Shown in pieces: positions 19,111 to 28,319 of a DNA stretch of 64,000 nt. The notes below the pieces were generated by a model. That model did no database searches. It had not been told where the DNA came from and worked only from the letters and a program-made list of their open reading frames with translations. This DNA is from Burkholderia sp. S171 (GTDB taxonomy: Bacteria > Pseudomonadota > Gammaproteobacteria > Burkholderiales > Burkholderiaceae): contig NZ_LMUF01000026.1 in the NCBI RefSeq assembly GCF_009766085.1, positions 62,460 through 126,459 of the forward strand, written 5' to 3'. The position numbers and the translations under genes were made by a program. How positions within the stretch are numbered: the first letter of the stretch is position 1; each line of letters opens with the position of its first letter.

Positions 19111-19587
19111 CTAGTGCGTCACTCGCGTCACGCCGCCGCTCGACAACAACCGAACGCGCTCGCCGGCCTGGAACACTTCGCCGGTTGCAGTTTGCGTAAT
19201 GGCACGCATGTCGCCGTTATCCAGGCGCACGGTGATCTCCAGCCCGTTCTGCGTGGCGACGCCGTTCTCGACAGCATTGCCCGCCACCGCACCCGCGATC
19301 CCGCCGATGATCCCCGTCACAATCGAGCCACGCCCGCCGCCAAGCGCGCTGCCGGCCACCGCACCCAGTGCGCCACCGCCGATAGCGCCAAGCCCGCTAG
19401 GCTGGCCGTTGTTCGTGCTGATCTTGACGCCCCGCACGCTGTCGACGGTACCCATGCGGACCGTTTCTTCGCGCTGGGCTTGCGACGCGGTGTACACATC
19501 GGGCGAACTGCTGTTATAGGCGCATCCCGTCATGGCGACGGAACTAACAAGCGCTGCTGCCAGCGCCATACGACTTGTCATCTTCAT
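19111..19587 (-). CDS. Glycine-zipper 2TM outer-membrane lipoprotein (SlyB/PcP-like)
   Basis: A 158-residue envelope lipoprotein. Signal peptide ends MTGCAYNSSS, with TGC as lipobox; the middle has a glycine-zipper helix pair (GAIGGGALGAVAGSALGGG and GIIGGIAGAVAGNAVENG), followed by a beta-rich tail (LEITVRLDNGDMRAI, FQAGERVRLL). This is the SlyB/Pal cross-reacting protein layout, thought to stabilise the outer membrane. GGAG lies 5 nt before the ATG at 19587; a GTG two codons upstream is less likely. Confidence 0.88.
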   Translation of the reverse strand: MKMTSRMALAAALVSSVAMTGCAYNSSSPDVYTASQAQREETVRMGTVDSVRGVKISTNNGQPSGLGAIGGGALGAVAGSALGGGRGSIVTGIIGGIAGAVAGNAVENGVATQNGLEITVRLDNGDMRAITQTATGEVFQAGERVRLLSSGGVTRVTH

Positions 19588-19749
19588 TCTCACTCCACTA
19601 AATTACGGCAGGCTGCTGCTTGGAAAGCCAACAGCCTGCTGCTCCATGTCATTGCCGGAGCGTCGCCCAAAGCCGCTTCAATGACGCATTTCAACCTCTG
19701 CGCTTCAACCTCTGCCTTTCAACTTTCTTCACTGCACCGCTTAAAACCC

Positions 19750-20685
19750 TTAGAGCGCCGAACCAAACGCCTGCTCGAAGCGCTCGCCGATCTCGGCACG
19801 GGAGGGCGCATACGTCTGCGGACCCTGATGCTCGATTTTCAGCGCGCCCATCAGGCTGGCGAGACGGCCCGTTTTTGCCCAGCCCAGCTTGTTCTCGATC
19901 CCATATAGCAAGCCACCGCGGAATGCGTCGCCGCAACCGGTCGGATCGATAACCTTCTGAGCCTTCACAGCCGGAATTTCTTCGACGCCTTCAGCGTGCA
20001 AAATCTGCGCGCCGTGCTCGCCGCGCGTGATCACGAGTGCTTGCACGCGGCTCAGCATTTCGTCGATCGACCAGCCGGTCTTGTTGCTCAACAATTTCGC
20101 CTCGTAATCGTTGACTGCCACGTAAGTGGCAAGTTCAATCATGCGACGAAGTTCCACACCTTCGAGAATCGGCAGGCCCTGGCCCGGATCGAAGACGAAG
20201 GGCACGCCCGCTGCCGCCAGTTCCTCGACGTGCTGGCGCATGCCATCAGCGCCGTCTGGTGCAACGATGCCCAGCGTGATGCCGTTGGTTTCGCCGGCGT
20301 GGTTCAAGTGCGAGTCCATCATCGCGCCCGGGTGGAATGCGGTGATCTGGTTGTTGCCGAGATCGGTGGTGATGAAGCATTGCGCCGAGTGCTGGTCGGG
20401 CAGCACGCGCACATATTCCCTCGACAGACCCAGTGCATCGAAACGATCGAGGTAAAGCTGGGCATCGGCTTCGCCGAGGGTCGCCATGATCTTCGCGTCG
20501 CCGCCGAGCAGGTTCAGCGCGTAGGCAATGTTGCCCGCACAGCCGCCGAAGTTGCGCCGCATCGTGGGGACGAGGAAGCTGATGTTCAGCTGATGCACCT
20601 GGTCTGGCAGGATGTGGTCGCCGAAGCGGCCCTGGAACGTCATGATGTTGTCGTAGGCGAGCGAGCCGCAGATGAGCGTAGACAC
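19750..20685 (-). CDS. PfkB-family carbohydrate/nucleoside kinase
   Basis: A 311-residue ribokinase-family enzyme. It begins VSTLICGSLAYDNIM, has the N-terminal sugar-kinase signature around RRNFGGCAGNIAYAL, and ends with the PfkB signature DPTGCGDAFRGGLLYG (catalytic Asp, anion hole). The normal Ala of DPTGAGD is Cys here. Homologues in this group are often called adenosine kinase or carbohydrate kinase; the substrate cannot be fixed by eye. The start is taken as GTG at 20685, 8 nt after AGGGAA; the frame is open 34 codons further. Confidence 0.85.
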   Translation of the reverse strand: MSTLICGSLAYDNIMTFQGRFGDHILPDQVHQLNISFLVPTMRRNFGGCAGNIAYALNLLGGDAKIMATLGEADAQLYLDRFDALGLSREYVRVLPDQHSAQCFITTDLGNNQITAFHPGAMMDSHLNHAGETNGITLGIVAPDGADGMRQHVEELAAAGVPFVFDPGQGLPILEGVELRRMIELATYVAVNDYEAKLLSNKTGWSIDEMLSRVQALVITRGEHGAQILHAEGVEEIPAVKAQKVIDPTGCGDAFRGGLLYGIENKLGWAKTGRLASLMGALKIEHQGPQTYAPSRAEIGERFEQAFGSAL

Positions 20686-20954
20686 TGGCGAATTCCCTGA
20701 AAGTAGATCGATGAAAGTGCGTCGATGAAAGTGCGCGCAGGCTTGAGTTCCTGTGCACAGTGCACGCTTGTATGAAACGCTGCGCATTCGTCACGCGGCG
20801 GGTGTTCCACCCCGTCACGGATGCGCATTGCTGCTTACTGCCGTTGCGAGTTGACCTCGCTACGGCTGACCGAATAACTGTCTTGCTTCGGGTGTTGAGC
20901 CGGCGCGGCGAGGGGCGAATCAAGATGCAGATCGAGATCGGCCTCGCCGCCGCT

Positions 20955-20990
20955 CGGAGAGAGCAAGCCGCAACCGGCCCGCGCTCTCCG
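20955..20990 (-). terminator. Hairpin after tpx
   Basis: CGGAGAG (20955-20961) pairs with CTCTCCG (20984-20990) with extra inner pairs, 5 bp past the tpx stop. It lacks a T-run, so termination is only a possibility. The rest of the 309-bp gap to the kinase gene shows nothing else. Confidence 0.4.
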
Positions 20991-20994
20991 ATAC

Positions 20995-21495
20995 TTACTT
21001 CAACGCGGCGAGCGCTGCGTCGTAGTTCGGCTCGTTCTTGATTTCCGGCACGAGTTCCGAGTACAGGACCTTGTCGTTTTCATCGATCACCACCACTGCG
21101 CGCGCCGTCAGGCCCGTCAGCGGTCCGCTCGTGACATCGACGCCGTAGGCCTTCGCGAAGTCATGACCGCGGAACGTCGATGCCGTCACCACGTTCTCGA
21201 TGCCTTCCGTCGTGCAGAAGCGCGTTGCCGCGAACGGCAGGTCGCCCGATACGACTACGACGACGGTGTTGTCGAGACCGGCTGCGGCAACGTTGAACTT
21301 GCGCGTGGAGGTGGCGCACGTCGGCGTGTCGAGGCTCGGCACGATGTTCAGGACCTTACGTTTGCCGACGAAGCTCGCCAGCGTCAGGTTGCCCAGATCC
21401 TTGCCGATCAGGGTGAAATCCGCAGCTGTTGCACCGGCTGCCGGGAACGTGCCTGCCACGTCGATCGGGTTGCCGCCGAGGGTAACTTGGCTCAT
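20995..21495 (-). CDS. tpx: Thiol peroxidase Tpx
   Basis: Atypical 2-Cys peroxiredoxin that reduces alkyl hydroperoxides and hydrogen peroxide using thioredoxin. The 166-residue protein begins [18 protein letters not shown] and has the peroxidatic Cys in [15 protein letters not shown] (about residue 60) and the resolving Cys in [11 protein letters not shown] (about 94), the Tpx spacing. GGAG lies 7 nt before the ATG at 21495; the frame is open 35 codons upstream without family similarity. Confidence 0.95.
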   Translation of the reverse strand: MSQVTLGGNPIDVAGTFPAAGATAADFTLIGKDLGNLTLASFVGKRKVLNIVPSLDTPTCATSTRKFNVAAAGLDNTVVVVVSGDLPFAATRFCTTEGIENVVTASTFRGHDFAKAYGVDVTSGPLTGLTARAVVVIDENDKVLYSELVPEIKNEPNYDAALAALK

Positions 21496-21696
21496 GTCTA
21501 CTCCAGAAAGTGTCTGATGTTCAGGGAATGTGCGCGTCGCTTGGCCGGGGACGGACGAGCGACGCACGCGGAAAAAAACGACTGACGGATCACAGGGCAC
21601 GCGCAGAAAACGCGTAGAAAACGGTTAAGCGTAAAACGTGAAAGCGGGCGCGCTAAAGCAGACTCGCGTAAGTGGACGCGCTAAAGCAGACGCGTG

Positions 21697-23070
21697 TCAG
21701 GGATAAAAAATCTGCACGCGATAATTCGCCGCGACCGCGTCGCCGGTATCGAGTCGCACGATCACGGGCTGCGTACTGCGCGCGGCAAGGCCCGCGCCGA
21801 TCACCGTACCCGGACGCGCGTAGTCTTGCGGCCACAGGACACGCCGGATGGCGACGTTGTTCTTGTCGTCGAGGAGGGTAAGTTCCAGTGCCGGATACGC
21901 GATCGCCACGTCGAAGCGATTGCGCAGCGATAGTTTCAGTTCAAGCTTGTGCGATCCGTCCACCTGACGCAGACCGGAGTTCTCGATCTGCAAACCGTCG
22001 ATATCCCGCGGCGGCGCGACCACGCAGCCAATCTGCTCGCACGCTTGCACGAAGAGCGGCTGCGAGGCGGGCCAATAGACCATGACGGTCTCCCGTTGCC
22101 ACCACGCGATCTGCGCGATCAACACGACAAACAGCGCGAGCGCGATCAACGAGCCGACGATCTTCCACGCGACTCCCGAACGGGCCGGCGTGCGCGTTTC
22201 ACGGATAACGGGGAACGGCTCAGAAGTGGGCTCAAAAGCAGGTTCAGGCGACACAGCCGCGCTGCCAAAGCTCGGTTCGACGGGGTCTGTTGCCCACGGA
22301 GCAGCGGCGGCGGTGCCAAGCGGGGCGGGTTCGGCGCGCGTGGGGGTATCGGCTGGGCGGCGGGGCGCGGGCGTTTCACTCTCCGCACGCGGCTCGCTCC
22401 AGCCAACGAACGGTTCTGTGCGTGATTCGGCACGTGGCCCGTCAGCACGTGACTCGTCCGCGCGTGACTCGTTAAGCGCTTCGTTTTCGGTGCGGCCAAT
22501 GAACGGATCAGTGCGCGATTCCTTCAGTGAATCGCCTTCGCTTCGACCCACGAAAGAATCAGTGCGCAGTTCAGTGCGAGCCGGGGCATCGGCTGGCGCA
22601 TCAGCGTGTACGTCCGTCTCAGCGCGATTAACCGCTTGCGATGGGAATTCAGTGCGTCCCTTTTCAGGAAAATCGCTGTCCGCACGCGTGTGCGACACCG
22701 CTTCACCCGCAGCGAGCCCCGCGAGCGGTTCAGCGCGCGCAACCGGAGTGCGTTCCGCTTCGGCCTGAGGCGCGAGAGCGGTAGCATTGGAGACGAATGG
22801 GTGCAGTGGAATGCCGAGCGCGTCACGTTTGTCGCCGGAAACCTCTGCACTCGATTTCTCTGCCCACGGGCTTGCCGGATCTACGCCGTAATTCGGCGCG
22901 GTTGCAGCCAGCGCGGCCATGACGGTTTCGTCGCGGTCGAACTGGTAATGCGCTGCATCGAAGATTTCCTGGCAATGGCCGCACCGCACGCGGCCGTCGT
23001 GCGGCGCGAGCAAATGCGGGTCAAGACGGAATACCGTTTCGCAGTGGGGACAGCGGGTTGCCAGCGCCAT
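21697..23070 (-). CDS. Zinc-ribbon and DUF3426 domain membrane protein
   Basis: A 457-residue protein. The N-terminus is a zinc ribbon (CPHC at 7-10 and CGHC at about 31-34, the MJ0042 type finger); then comes a long, disordered Ser/Arg/Glu/Pro-rich linker (about 60-300); then one membrane helix (WKIVGSLIALALFVVLIAQI); then a C-terminal extracytoplasmic DUF3426 domain (SQPLFVQACEQIGCVV, ending NYRVQIFYP). The linker holds about three imperfect copies of an RT(D/E)xF(I/V)G(R/W)(S/T)E motif. It sits directly downstream of prmA, as in related genomes. Function unknown. Confidence 0.85.
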   Translation of the reverse strand: MALATRCPHCETVFRLDPHLLAPHDGRVRCGHCQEIFDAAHYQFDRDETVMAALAATAPNYGVDPASPWAEKSSAEVSGDKRDALGIPLHPFVSNATALAPQAEAERTPVARAEPLAGLAAGEAVSHTRADSDFPEKGRTEFPSQAVNRAETDVHADAPADAPARTELRTDSFVGRSEGDSLKESRTDPFIGRTENEALNESRADESRADGPRAESRTEPFVGWSEPRAESETPAPRRPADTPTRAEPAPLGTAAAAPWATDPVEPSFGSAAVSPEPAFEPTSEPFPVIRETRTPARSGVAWKIVGSLIALALFVVLIAQIAWWQRETVMVYWPASQPLFVQACEQIGCVVAPPRDIDGLQIENSGLRQVDGSHKLELKLSLRNRFDVAIAYPALELTLLDDKNNVAIRRVLWPQDYARPGTVIGAGLAARSTQPVIVRLDTGDAVAANYRVQIFYP

Positions 23071-23115
23071 ATGTAGCCGAAGGCCAGAGGCCGGTAGATG
23101 GACGATGGCGCTATT

Positions 23116-24018
23116 CTAAAGGCTTTCGCGGCGGGTACCGGCAAGACACACCCAGCCTTCGTGTTCGCGCCATACGCTGATGTCGATCCAGCGTGCGTAG
23201 ACCGCGGCCACTTCGTCGGCCTGGCGCGCCAGAATGCCCGACAAAGCGATGCGTCCGCCCGGTTTCACACGCGTGGAAAGCATCGATGCCATCAGCTTCA
23301 GCGGGTTCGACAGAATGTTCGCGACCACGATATCGAATTGCCCTTCGGGGCAATCGTCGGGCAGGCCGTAGGTGACATCGGCGTGATTGCGCTCGCTATT
23401 TTGACGCGCGGATTCCACGGCTTGCGGATCAATATCGATACCAATCACCGGGTTCGCGCCGCATTTCTTCGCCAGGATCGCGAGGATGCCGGAACCACAG
23501 CCGTAATCGAGCACGGACTGGTTTTGTTCCACCGATTGCTCGAGCCACTCCATGCACAGCCGCGTGGTCGGATGGCTGCCGGTACCGAACGCGAGGCCCG
23601 GATCAAGTTCGAGCACGAGGGCGTCCGGATCGGGCGCGGCGTGCCAGGACGGCACGACCCAGATCCGTTTGCCGATAGGAATAGGATCGAACTGGGATTG
23701 CGTGAGGCGCACCCAGTCCTGATCTTCGACATCGCGCAGCGTGAACGCCAGCGCGTCTTTCAAGCCGATTTCATTCGCCGCCGCCGCAAGCAGCACGGCG
23801 GGATCGGCGGCGTCCGCCAAAAGCGCGACCACGCGTGAGCGGTTCCACGCCTTCTGGTCCGGCGTGAGGCCGGGCTCGCCGAACAGCGGCTGCTCATCGG
23901 GGGTATCGGCGTCGGCGTCTTCCACCGATACCGACAGCGCGCCCAACTCCAGCAGCGCATCCGACAACGCTTCCGCGTGTTCCCGGTCCAGCTCGGCGAT
24001 CAATTCCCGGTAGCTCAT
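23116..24018 (-). CDS. prmA: Ribosomal protein L11 methyltransferase
   Basis: Trimethylates ribosomal protein L11 using S-adenosylmethionine. The 300-residue protein has an N-terminal substrate-recognition domain beginning [20 protein letters not shown], an SAM-binding motif I in [19 protein letters not shown] (about 165-185), [11 protein letters not shown], and the PrmA motif [14 protein letters not shown]. Length is typical. It lies 29 bp downstream of accC on the same strand, likely in the same operon. Confidence 0.95.
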   Translation of the reverse strand: MSYRELIAELDREHAEALSDALLELGALSVSVEDADADTPDEQPLFGEPGLTPDQKAWNRSRVVALLADAADPAVLLAAAANEIGLKDALAFTLRDVEDQDWVRLTQSQFDPIPIGKRIWVVPSWHAAPDPDALVLELDPGLAFGTGSHPTTRLCMEWLEQSVEQNQSVLDYGCGSGILAILAKKCGANPVIGIDIDPQAVESARQNSERNHADVTYGLPDDCPEGQFDIVVANILSNPLKLMASMLSTRVKPGGRIALSGILARQADEVAAVYARWIDISVWREHEGWVCLAGTRRESL

Positions 24019-24047
24019 CTTGAAGCCCTACTTGATACGTTATGGCG

Positions 24048-25430
24048 TTATTGCGCCGCGTCTTCCGCAGCGACGGCAGCTGCCGCCTTGCGTGCGGCGA
24101 GTTTGTTTTCGAGGTAATGAATGCTCGTGCCGCCTTCGACGAACTTCGCGTCGATCATCATCTCGCGATGCAGCGGGATGTTGGTCGAAATGCCTTCCAC
24201 GACCATTTCCGACAACGCAATGCGCATGCGGTTGATCGCCTGCTCGCGGGTCGCGCCGTACGAGATCAGCTTGCCGATCATCGAGTCGTAGTTCGGCGGG
24301 ACGAAATAGCCGTTGTACGCATGCGAATCGACACGAATTCCCGGACCGCCCGGCATATGCCACGACGTGAGACGTCCCGGCGACGGCGTGAACTTGAACG
24401 GATCTTCCGCGTTGATCCGGCACTCGATCGCGTGACCGCGAAAGACAATGTCCTTCTGGCGGAACGCGAGCTTTTCGCCGGCAGCAATACGGATCTGTTC
24501 CTGCACGATATCTACGCCGGTAATCAGCTCCGTTACCGGATGTTCGACCTGCACGCGCGTGTTCATTTCGATGAAATAGAACTCGTTGTTCTCGTACAGG
24601 AACTCGAACGTACCCGCGCCGAGATAACCCATCTTCTTGCAAGCGTCGGCGCAACGATCACCAATCCGCTCGATCAAGCGTCGCGCAATACCCGGCGCCG
24701 GCGCTTCTTCAATCACCTTCTGATGCCGGCGCTGCGTGGAGCAATCGCGTTCGCCCAGCCAGATTGCGTTACGGAATGAGTCGGCAAGAATCTGGATTTC
24801 GATGTGCCGCGGGTTCTCCAGGAATTTCTCCATGTAGACCTGCGGATTACCGAATGCCCGGCCGGCTTCTTCGCGGGTCATGTTCACCGCGTTCACCAGC
24901 GCCGCTTCGGTGTGCACCACGCGCATGCCGCGACCACCGCCGCCGCCTGCCGCCTTGATGATCACCGGATAACCGACCGCGCGGGCAATCTTCACGATTT
25001 CCTTCGGATCGTCGGGCAACGCGCCCTCCGAACCCGGGACGCACGGCACGCCCGTCTTGATCATCGTTTGCTTGGCGGACACTTTGTCGCCCATCAAGCG
25101 GATGGTTTCCGGACGCGGTCCGATGAACGTGAAGCCGGATTGCTCAACGCGCTCTGCAAAATCCGCGTTCTCTGACAAGAAACCGTAGCCGGGGTGGATC
25201 GCTTCGGCGTCGGTGACTTCGGCTGCGCTGATCAGCGCCGGCATGTTGAGGTAGCTGAGGTTGGACGGAGCCGGTCCGATACACACGGCTTCATCGGCCA
25301 ACTTCACGTACTTGGCTTCTTTATCGGCTTCCGAATAGACGATGACCGTCTTGACGCCTAGTTCGCGGCACGCGCGCTGGATTCGAAGCGCAATTTCACC
25401 ACGGTTCGCAATGAGGATTTTTTCAAACAT
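24048..25430 (-). CDS. accC: Acetyl-CoA carboxylase, biotin carboxylase subunit
   Basis: ATP-dependent carboxylation of the biotin on AccB, the first half-reaction of malonyl-CoA synthesis. The 460-residue protein begins [20 protein letters not shown], the invariant AccC start, and shows the ATP-grasp glycine loop [19 protein letters not shown], the active-site region [14 protein letters not shown] and [13 protein letters not shown] short upstream in-frame extension (6 codons) is discounted because of the conserved start. Paired with accB upstream. Confidence 0.97.
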   Translation of the reverse strand: MFEKILIANRGEIALRIQRACRELGVKTVIVYSEADKEAKYVKLADEAVCIGPAPSNLSYLNMPALISAAEVTDAEAIHPGYGFLSENADFAERVEQSGFTFIGPRPETIRLMGDKVSAKQTMIKTGVPCVPGSEGALPDDPKEIVKIARAVGYPVIIKAAGGGGGRGMRVVHTEAALVNAVNMTREEAGRAFGNPQVYMEKFLENPRHIEIQILADSFRNAIWLGERDCSTQRRHQKVIEEAPAPGIARRLIERIGDRCADACKKMGYLGAGTFEFLYENNEFYFIEMNTRVQVEHPVTELITGVDIVQEQIRIAAGEKLAFRQKDIVFRGHAIECRINAEDPFKFTPSPGRLTSWHMPGGPGIRVDSHAYNGYFVPPNYDSMIGKLISYGATREQAINRMRIALSEMVVEGISTNIPLHREMMIDAKFVEGGTSIHYLENKLAARKAAAAVAAEDAAQ

Positions 25431-25596
25431 AGCAAGGTTTCGACTCATCGATGGAACGCCGGGACGGATGTCCGTGGCGGTCCTGGGAGATCGGCGGCGC
25501 GTCTCGCCGGTTAGTCAGGCGAGTGCCCGGGTACTGCGGCCACCGGCTGGGCGCATGACAACTGCATACGCTTGGGTCCGGCAGCATCGCGGGAAA

Positions 25597-26079
25597 TCAA
25601 TCGCCGATCAAGAACAGCGGCTGACCGTACTCGACGGCCTGGCCGTTCTCGACGAGGATTTCCTTCACGACGCCCGACTTGTCCGACTCGATTTCATTGA
25701 GCAGCTTCATGGCTTCGATGATGCAAAGCGTCTGGCCTTCCTTGACGGTGTCTCCGACCTGCACGAAAGCGTCGGCGCCCGGCGACGGCGCGCGGTAGAA
25801 CGAGCCGACCATCGGCGAGGTCACCACGTGACCTTGCGGCACGACGGCTGCCGGCGTAGCCGGCGCGCCGGCGGCGGCACCTGCATTGCCTGCGTCGCCC
25901 GGCTGGCCGTATTGCGGCGCTTGCTGCATCGGTTGCTGCATGTATTGCGGGGCCTGCATGTAGACCGGCGCGGCATTCTTGACGATGCGAACCTTGCCTT
26001 CGCCTTCGGTGACTTCCAGCTCCGAGATGCCGGATTCCGAGACGAGGTCGATTAGCGTTTTCAGTTTACGAAGGTCCAT
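25597..26079 (-). CDS. accB: Acetyl-CoA carboxylase, biotin carboxyl carrier protein
   Basis: Carries the carboxylated biotin between AccC and the transferase. The 160-residue protein starts [20 protein letters not shown], has an Ala/Pro/Gln/Met-rich flexible linker (about 45-85, with repeated QYMQQP-like pieces) and a C-terminal biotinyl domain with the modified Lys in [22 protein letters not shown] lies just upstream of the ATG at 26079, which decides against the 53-codon open extension. Confidence 0.96.
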   Translation of the reverse strand: MDLRKLKTLIDLVSESGISELEVTEGEGKVRIVKNAAPVYMQAPQYMQQPMQQAPQYGQPGDAGNAGAAAGAPATPAAVVPQGHVVTSPMVGSFYRAPSPGADAFVQVGDTVKEGQTLCIIEAMKLLNEIESDKSGVVKEILVENGQAVEYGQPLFLIGD

Positions 26080-26234
26080 CGAAAATTCCCCTTTCAATGC
26101 TTGGTGACCGGAAGCTTTTTCCGGTGCTTGACTTGGTAGTTGGGTGCCGCCGACGGGAGCGTTGTCCGATACCGCGGACGCGCGCTCCGCATCACGTTGT
26201 GCGAGCAGTTCAATTGCTTTGTGCGGATCGCGAC

Positions 26235-26747
26235 TCAAGCGCGTGGCTTCTCAGTCGATTTCTCAGCCGATTTTTCAGCCAGCTTCACAGCGAGCTTTAC
26301 AGCAGCATTCATAGCAAGACGCTCGAGAGCGAAATCGAGCGCGTACACATAGCCTTTCCAGCCCAGGCCGCAAATCACGGCTTCGGCCAGATCGGAGAAA
26401 TAGGAGTGATGCCGGAAAGCTTCCCGCTTGTGCACGTTCGACAAATGAATCTCGACGAACGGCAGCGCCACGCCCGCGAGGGCATCGCGGATCGCGACGC
26501 TCGTGTGCGTGTAGGCAGCGGGATTGATCAGCACGAAGTCCACCTGTTCGGTCCGCGCCTGCTGAATGCGGTCCACGATCGCGCCTTCATGATTGCTTTG
26601 AAACGAAGACAATTCCGCGCCCGCAGCCTGTGCCTGCTCTGCCAGCGCCTTATCGATTTCTGCAAGGGTTACGCGACCGTAGACATCCGGTTCGCGGGTG
26701 CCGAGCAGATTAAGATTTGGGCCGTGCAGGACCAACAGTCGTGACAT
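26235..26747 (-). CDS. aroQ: 3-dehydroquinate dehydratase, type II
   Basis: Third step of the shikimate pathway. The 170-residue protein has the type II signatures: [19 protein letters not shown] with the catalytic Tyr, [34 protein letters not shown], and [20 protein letters not shown] with the catalytic His. It is about 20 residues longer than usual because of a Lys/Ala/Glu/Ser-rich C-terminal tail ([16 protein letters not shown]). It heads the aroQ-accB-accC-prmA run on the minus strand. Confidence 0.95.
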   Translation of the reverse strand: MSRLLVLHGPNLNLLGTREPDVYGRVTLAEIDKALAEQAQAAGAELSSFQSNHEGAIVDRIQQARTEQVDFVLINPAAYTHTSVAIRDALAGVALPFVEIHLSNVHKREAFRHHSYFSDLAEAVICGLGWKGYVYALDFALERLAMNAAVKLAVKLAEKSAEKSTEKPRA

Positions 26748-26950
26748 AGTGGCTTTGGTTTGTGCGGAGTTGGGCGCACTTTAGCGCCCTTTAGAGAATT
26801 TTGTCTAGTTTCACGGGCGGCCCGAGGCCCGAATCATGGGTGCGGAAGGGCCGTATACGCGCATTTTGCGCGTATTTTCGCGCAAAGTTTCTGGAAATGA
26901 CTGCATCTCCCCGCGATCGATATCGATTTGCGGAGGGTCAACGGGCCGTC

Positions 26951-27502
26951 TTATAAGGCGTCGAGCGTCGCTTTCAGCTCTTTTGGATCGACTTCGCCGA
27001 GTTTTGTCGAACGAATCACCCCTTTCGCGTCTATTACGACGGTGAAAGGCAGTGCGCCCGCGTTATTGCCGAAGCTGCGGGCAAGATCGGCGCCGCCGAA
27101 GCCCGCAATGTAGATCGGGTAATCGACGGGCACCTTCTGAAGAAACGCGTTCACATTTTTCTCGGAATCGACGCCGAGGCCAATAAACGTGATGCCTTTC
27201 TTCTCATATTCTCGATGCAGCGCCGCGAGCGTCGGCATTTCTTTCACGCAGGGGCCGCACCACGACGCCCAGAAGTTCACCACCACGGGTTTGCCTTTGA
27301 ACGAGGCAAGCGCTTGTTGCGTGCCTGCAGCGTTTTGCAACTGCGCTTTCCAGAGATCATCGACGGCGTTGCCGCTTGCTTTCGACGTGGTTTCTGCTGC
27401 CTGGGTCGTTTCACCGCCCATCATCACGTGGCTGGCGTAGAAACCGCCGCCAGTTGCCGCAATGGCGATAACGAGGGCGGCAACAATGCGCATTGAATTC
27501 AT
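26951..27502 (-). CDS. TlpA-family thioredoxin-like disulfide reductase
   Basis: A 183-residue membrane-anchored periplasmic thioredoxin-fold protein. The N-terminal helix (MRIVAALVIAIAATGGGFYA) is an uncleaved anchor or signal. The active site is WASWCGPCVKEMPTL (CGPC), with the later cis-Pro region ALPFTVVIDAKG. TlpA-type proteins keep extracytoplasmic thiols reduced, for example in cytochrome c or copper-centre assembly; the partner here is not evident. Its start overlaps the upstream gene's stop by 4 bases, so they are coupled. Confidence 0.9.
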   Translation of the reverse strand: MNSMRIVAALVIAIAATGGGFYASHVMMGGETTQAAETTSKASGNAVDDLWKAQLQNAAGTQQALASFKGKPVVVNFWASWCGPCVKEMPTLAALHREYEKKGITFIGLGVDSEKNVNAFLQKVPVDYPIYIAGFGGADLARSFGNNAGALPFTVVIDAKGVIRSTKLGEVDPKELKATLDAL

Positions 27503-28149
27503 AGAGAGGGGGCCGGGGTGGAGGCGGGGGGCTCGTCGAGCAGTGCGCGCACGGCGGCGGCGCTTGCACGTGCAAGCTTGCCCCGGCCGTCCGCGCGAAC
27601 GGCGCCGCGCAGATCGTTGGTGTCGTAGAGCGCGACGTGAATGCCCATGGGTTCCTCGTCGCGCGAGGGGCGCATCAGGAAGCTCAGGGTTTCAACGTAA
27701 CCGCGGCCGGCAAAGTGCCGGGTTTCCGATACGTCGTATTGAACGTTCGCGTTCAGCAGGTAAATAGCGACTTCCTTGGGGTTATCGCAGAAGCATTGCA
27801 GATGGATGTCCGAGTGTTCGCCTGCCGTGCCGTTCAGCACCGCGCCGGTGAGGTACGGGTTGAATGGCTGGAGTCGCTGCATCCATTCGAATGCGACTTC
27901 GCGCATGCGTCGCAGGACGGCTGGCTGGCTTTCGCTTTGGAAGATTGCTTGGTACTCGCGGATTTCCTCTTCGATCTGACCGTTATCCGGTAGCCATTCG
28001 CCGCCAATGCGCGTTTCTCCGACGACTTGCCGGGCGGCTTTGCGCTTCGCGGTGGAATAGTCTAGGCCGTCTTCGGCGATCAGCCGCGCCGCCGCAATGG
28101 CGATTTCTTCGCGCACGCGCAGCGGATCGAAATGTGATTTGCGAATCAT
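27499..28149 (-). CDS. Conserved protein of unknown function upstream of tlpA
   Basis: A 216-residue cytoplasmic protein that I do not recognise by a named function. The N-terminal half is helical and charged (REEIAIAAARLIAEDG, EEEIREYQAIF). The centre has LTGAVLNGTAGEHSDIHLQ, reminiscent of the G-[GS]-x(n)-SDIDL motif of nucleotidyltransferase folds, followed by a strand-rich C-terminal half. A nucleotidyltransferase relationship is only a guess, and the second Asp of the catalytic pair is His. It overlaps tlpA by 4 bases and is divergent from mpl. Confidence 0.75.
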   Translation of the reverse strand: MIRKSHFDPLRVREEIAIAAARLIAEDGLDYSTAKRKAARQVVGETRIGGEWLPDNGQIEEEIREYQAIFQSESQPAVLRRMREVAFEWMQRLQPFNPYLTGAVLNGTAGEHSDIHLQCFCDNPKEVAIYLLNANVQYDVSETRHFAGRGYVETLSFLMRPSRDEEPMGIHVALYDTNDLRGAVRADGRGKLARASAAAVRALLDEPPASTPAPSL

Positions 28150-28319
28150 GGCGGAATGATACCGGAGATAGGTTTTTGTTCGCGGTCGGGGGCGAGGCCG
28201 GGCTTGCCGTCAGCAAAAATCCCCGCCCATCCGTCGGTTACAATGTACCGCTCCGGGCGCCGGAATCCTTCACTATTCCTTCCCGTGCTAACGGCTCTTC
28301 CGCCACGAACACACGCTTT

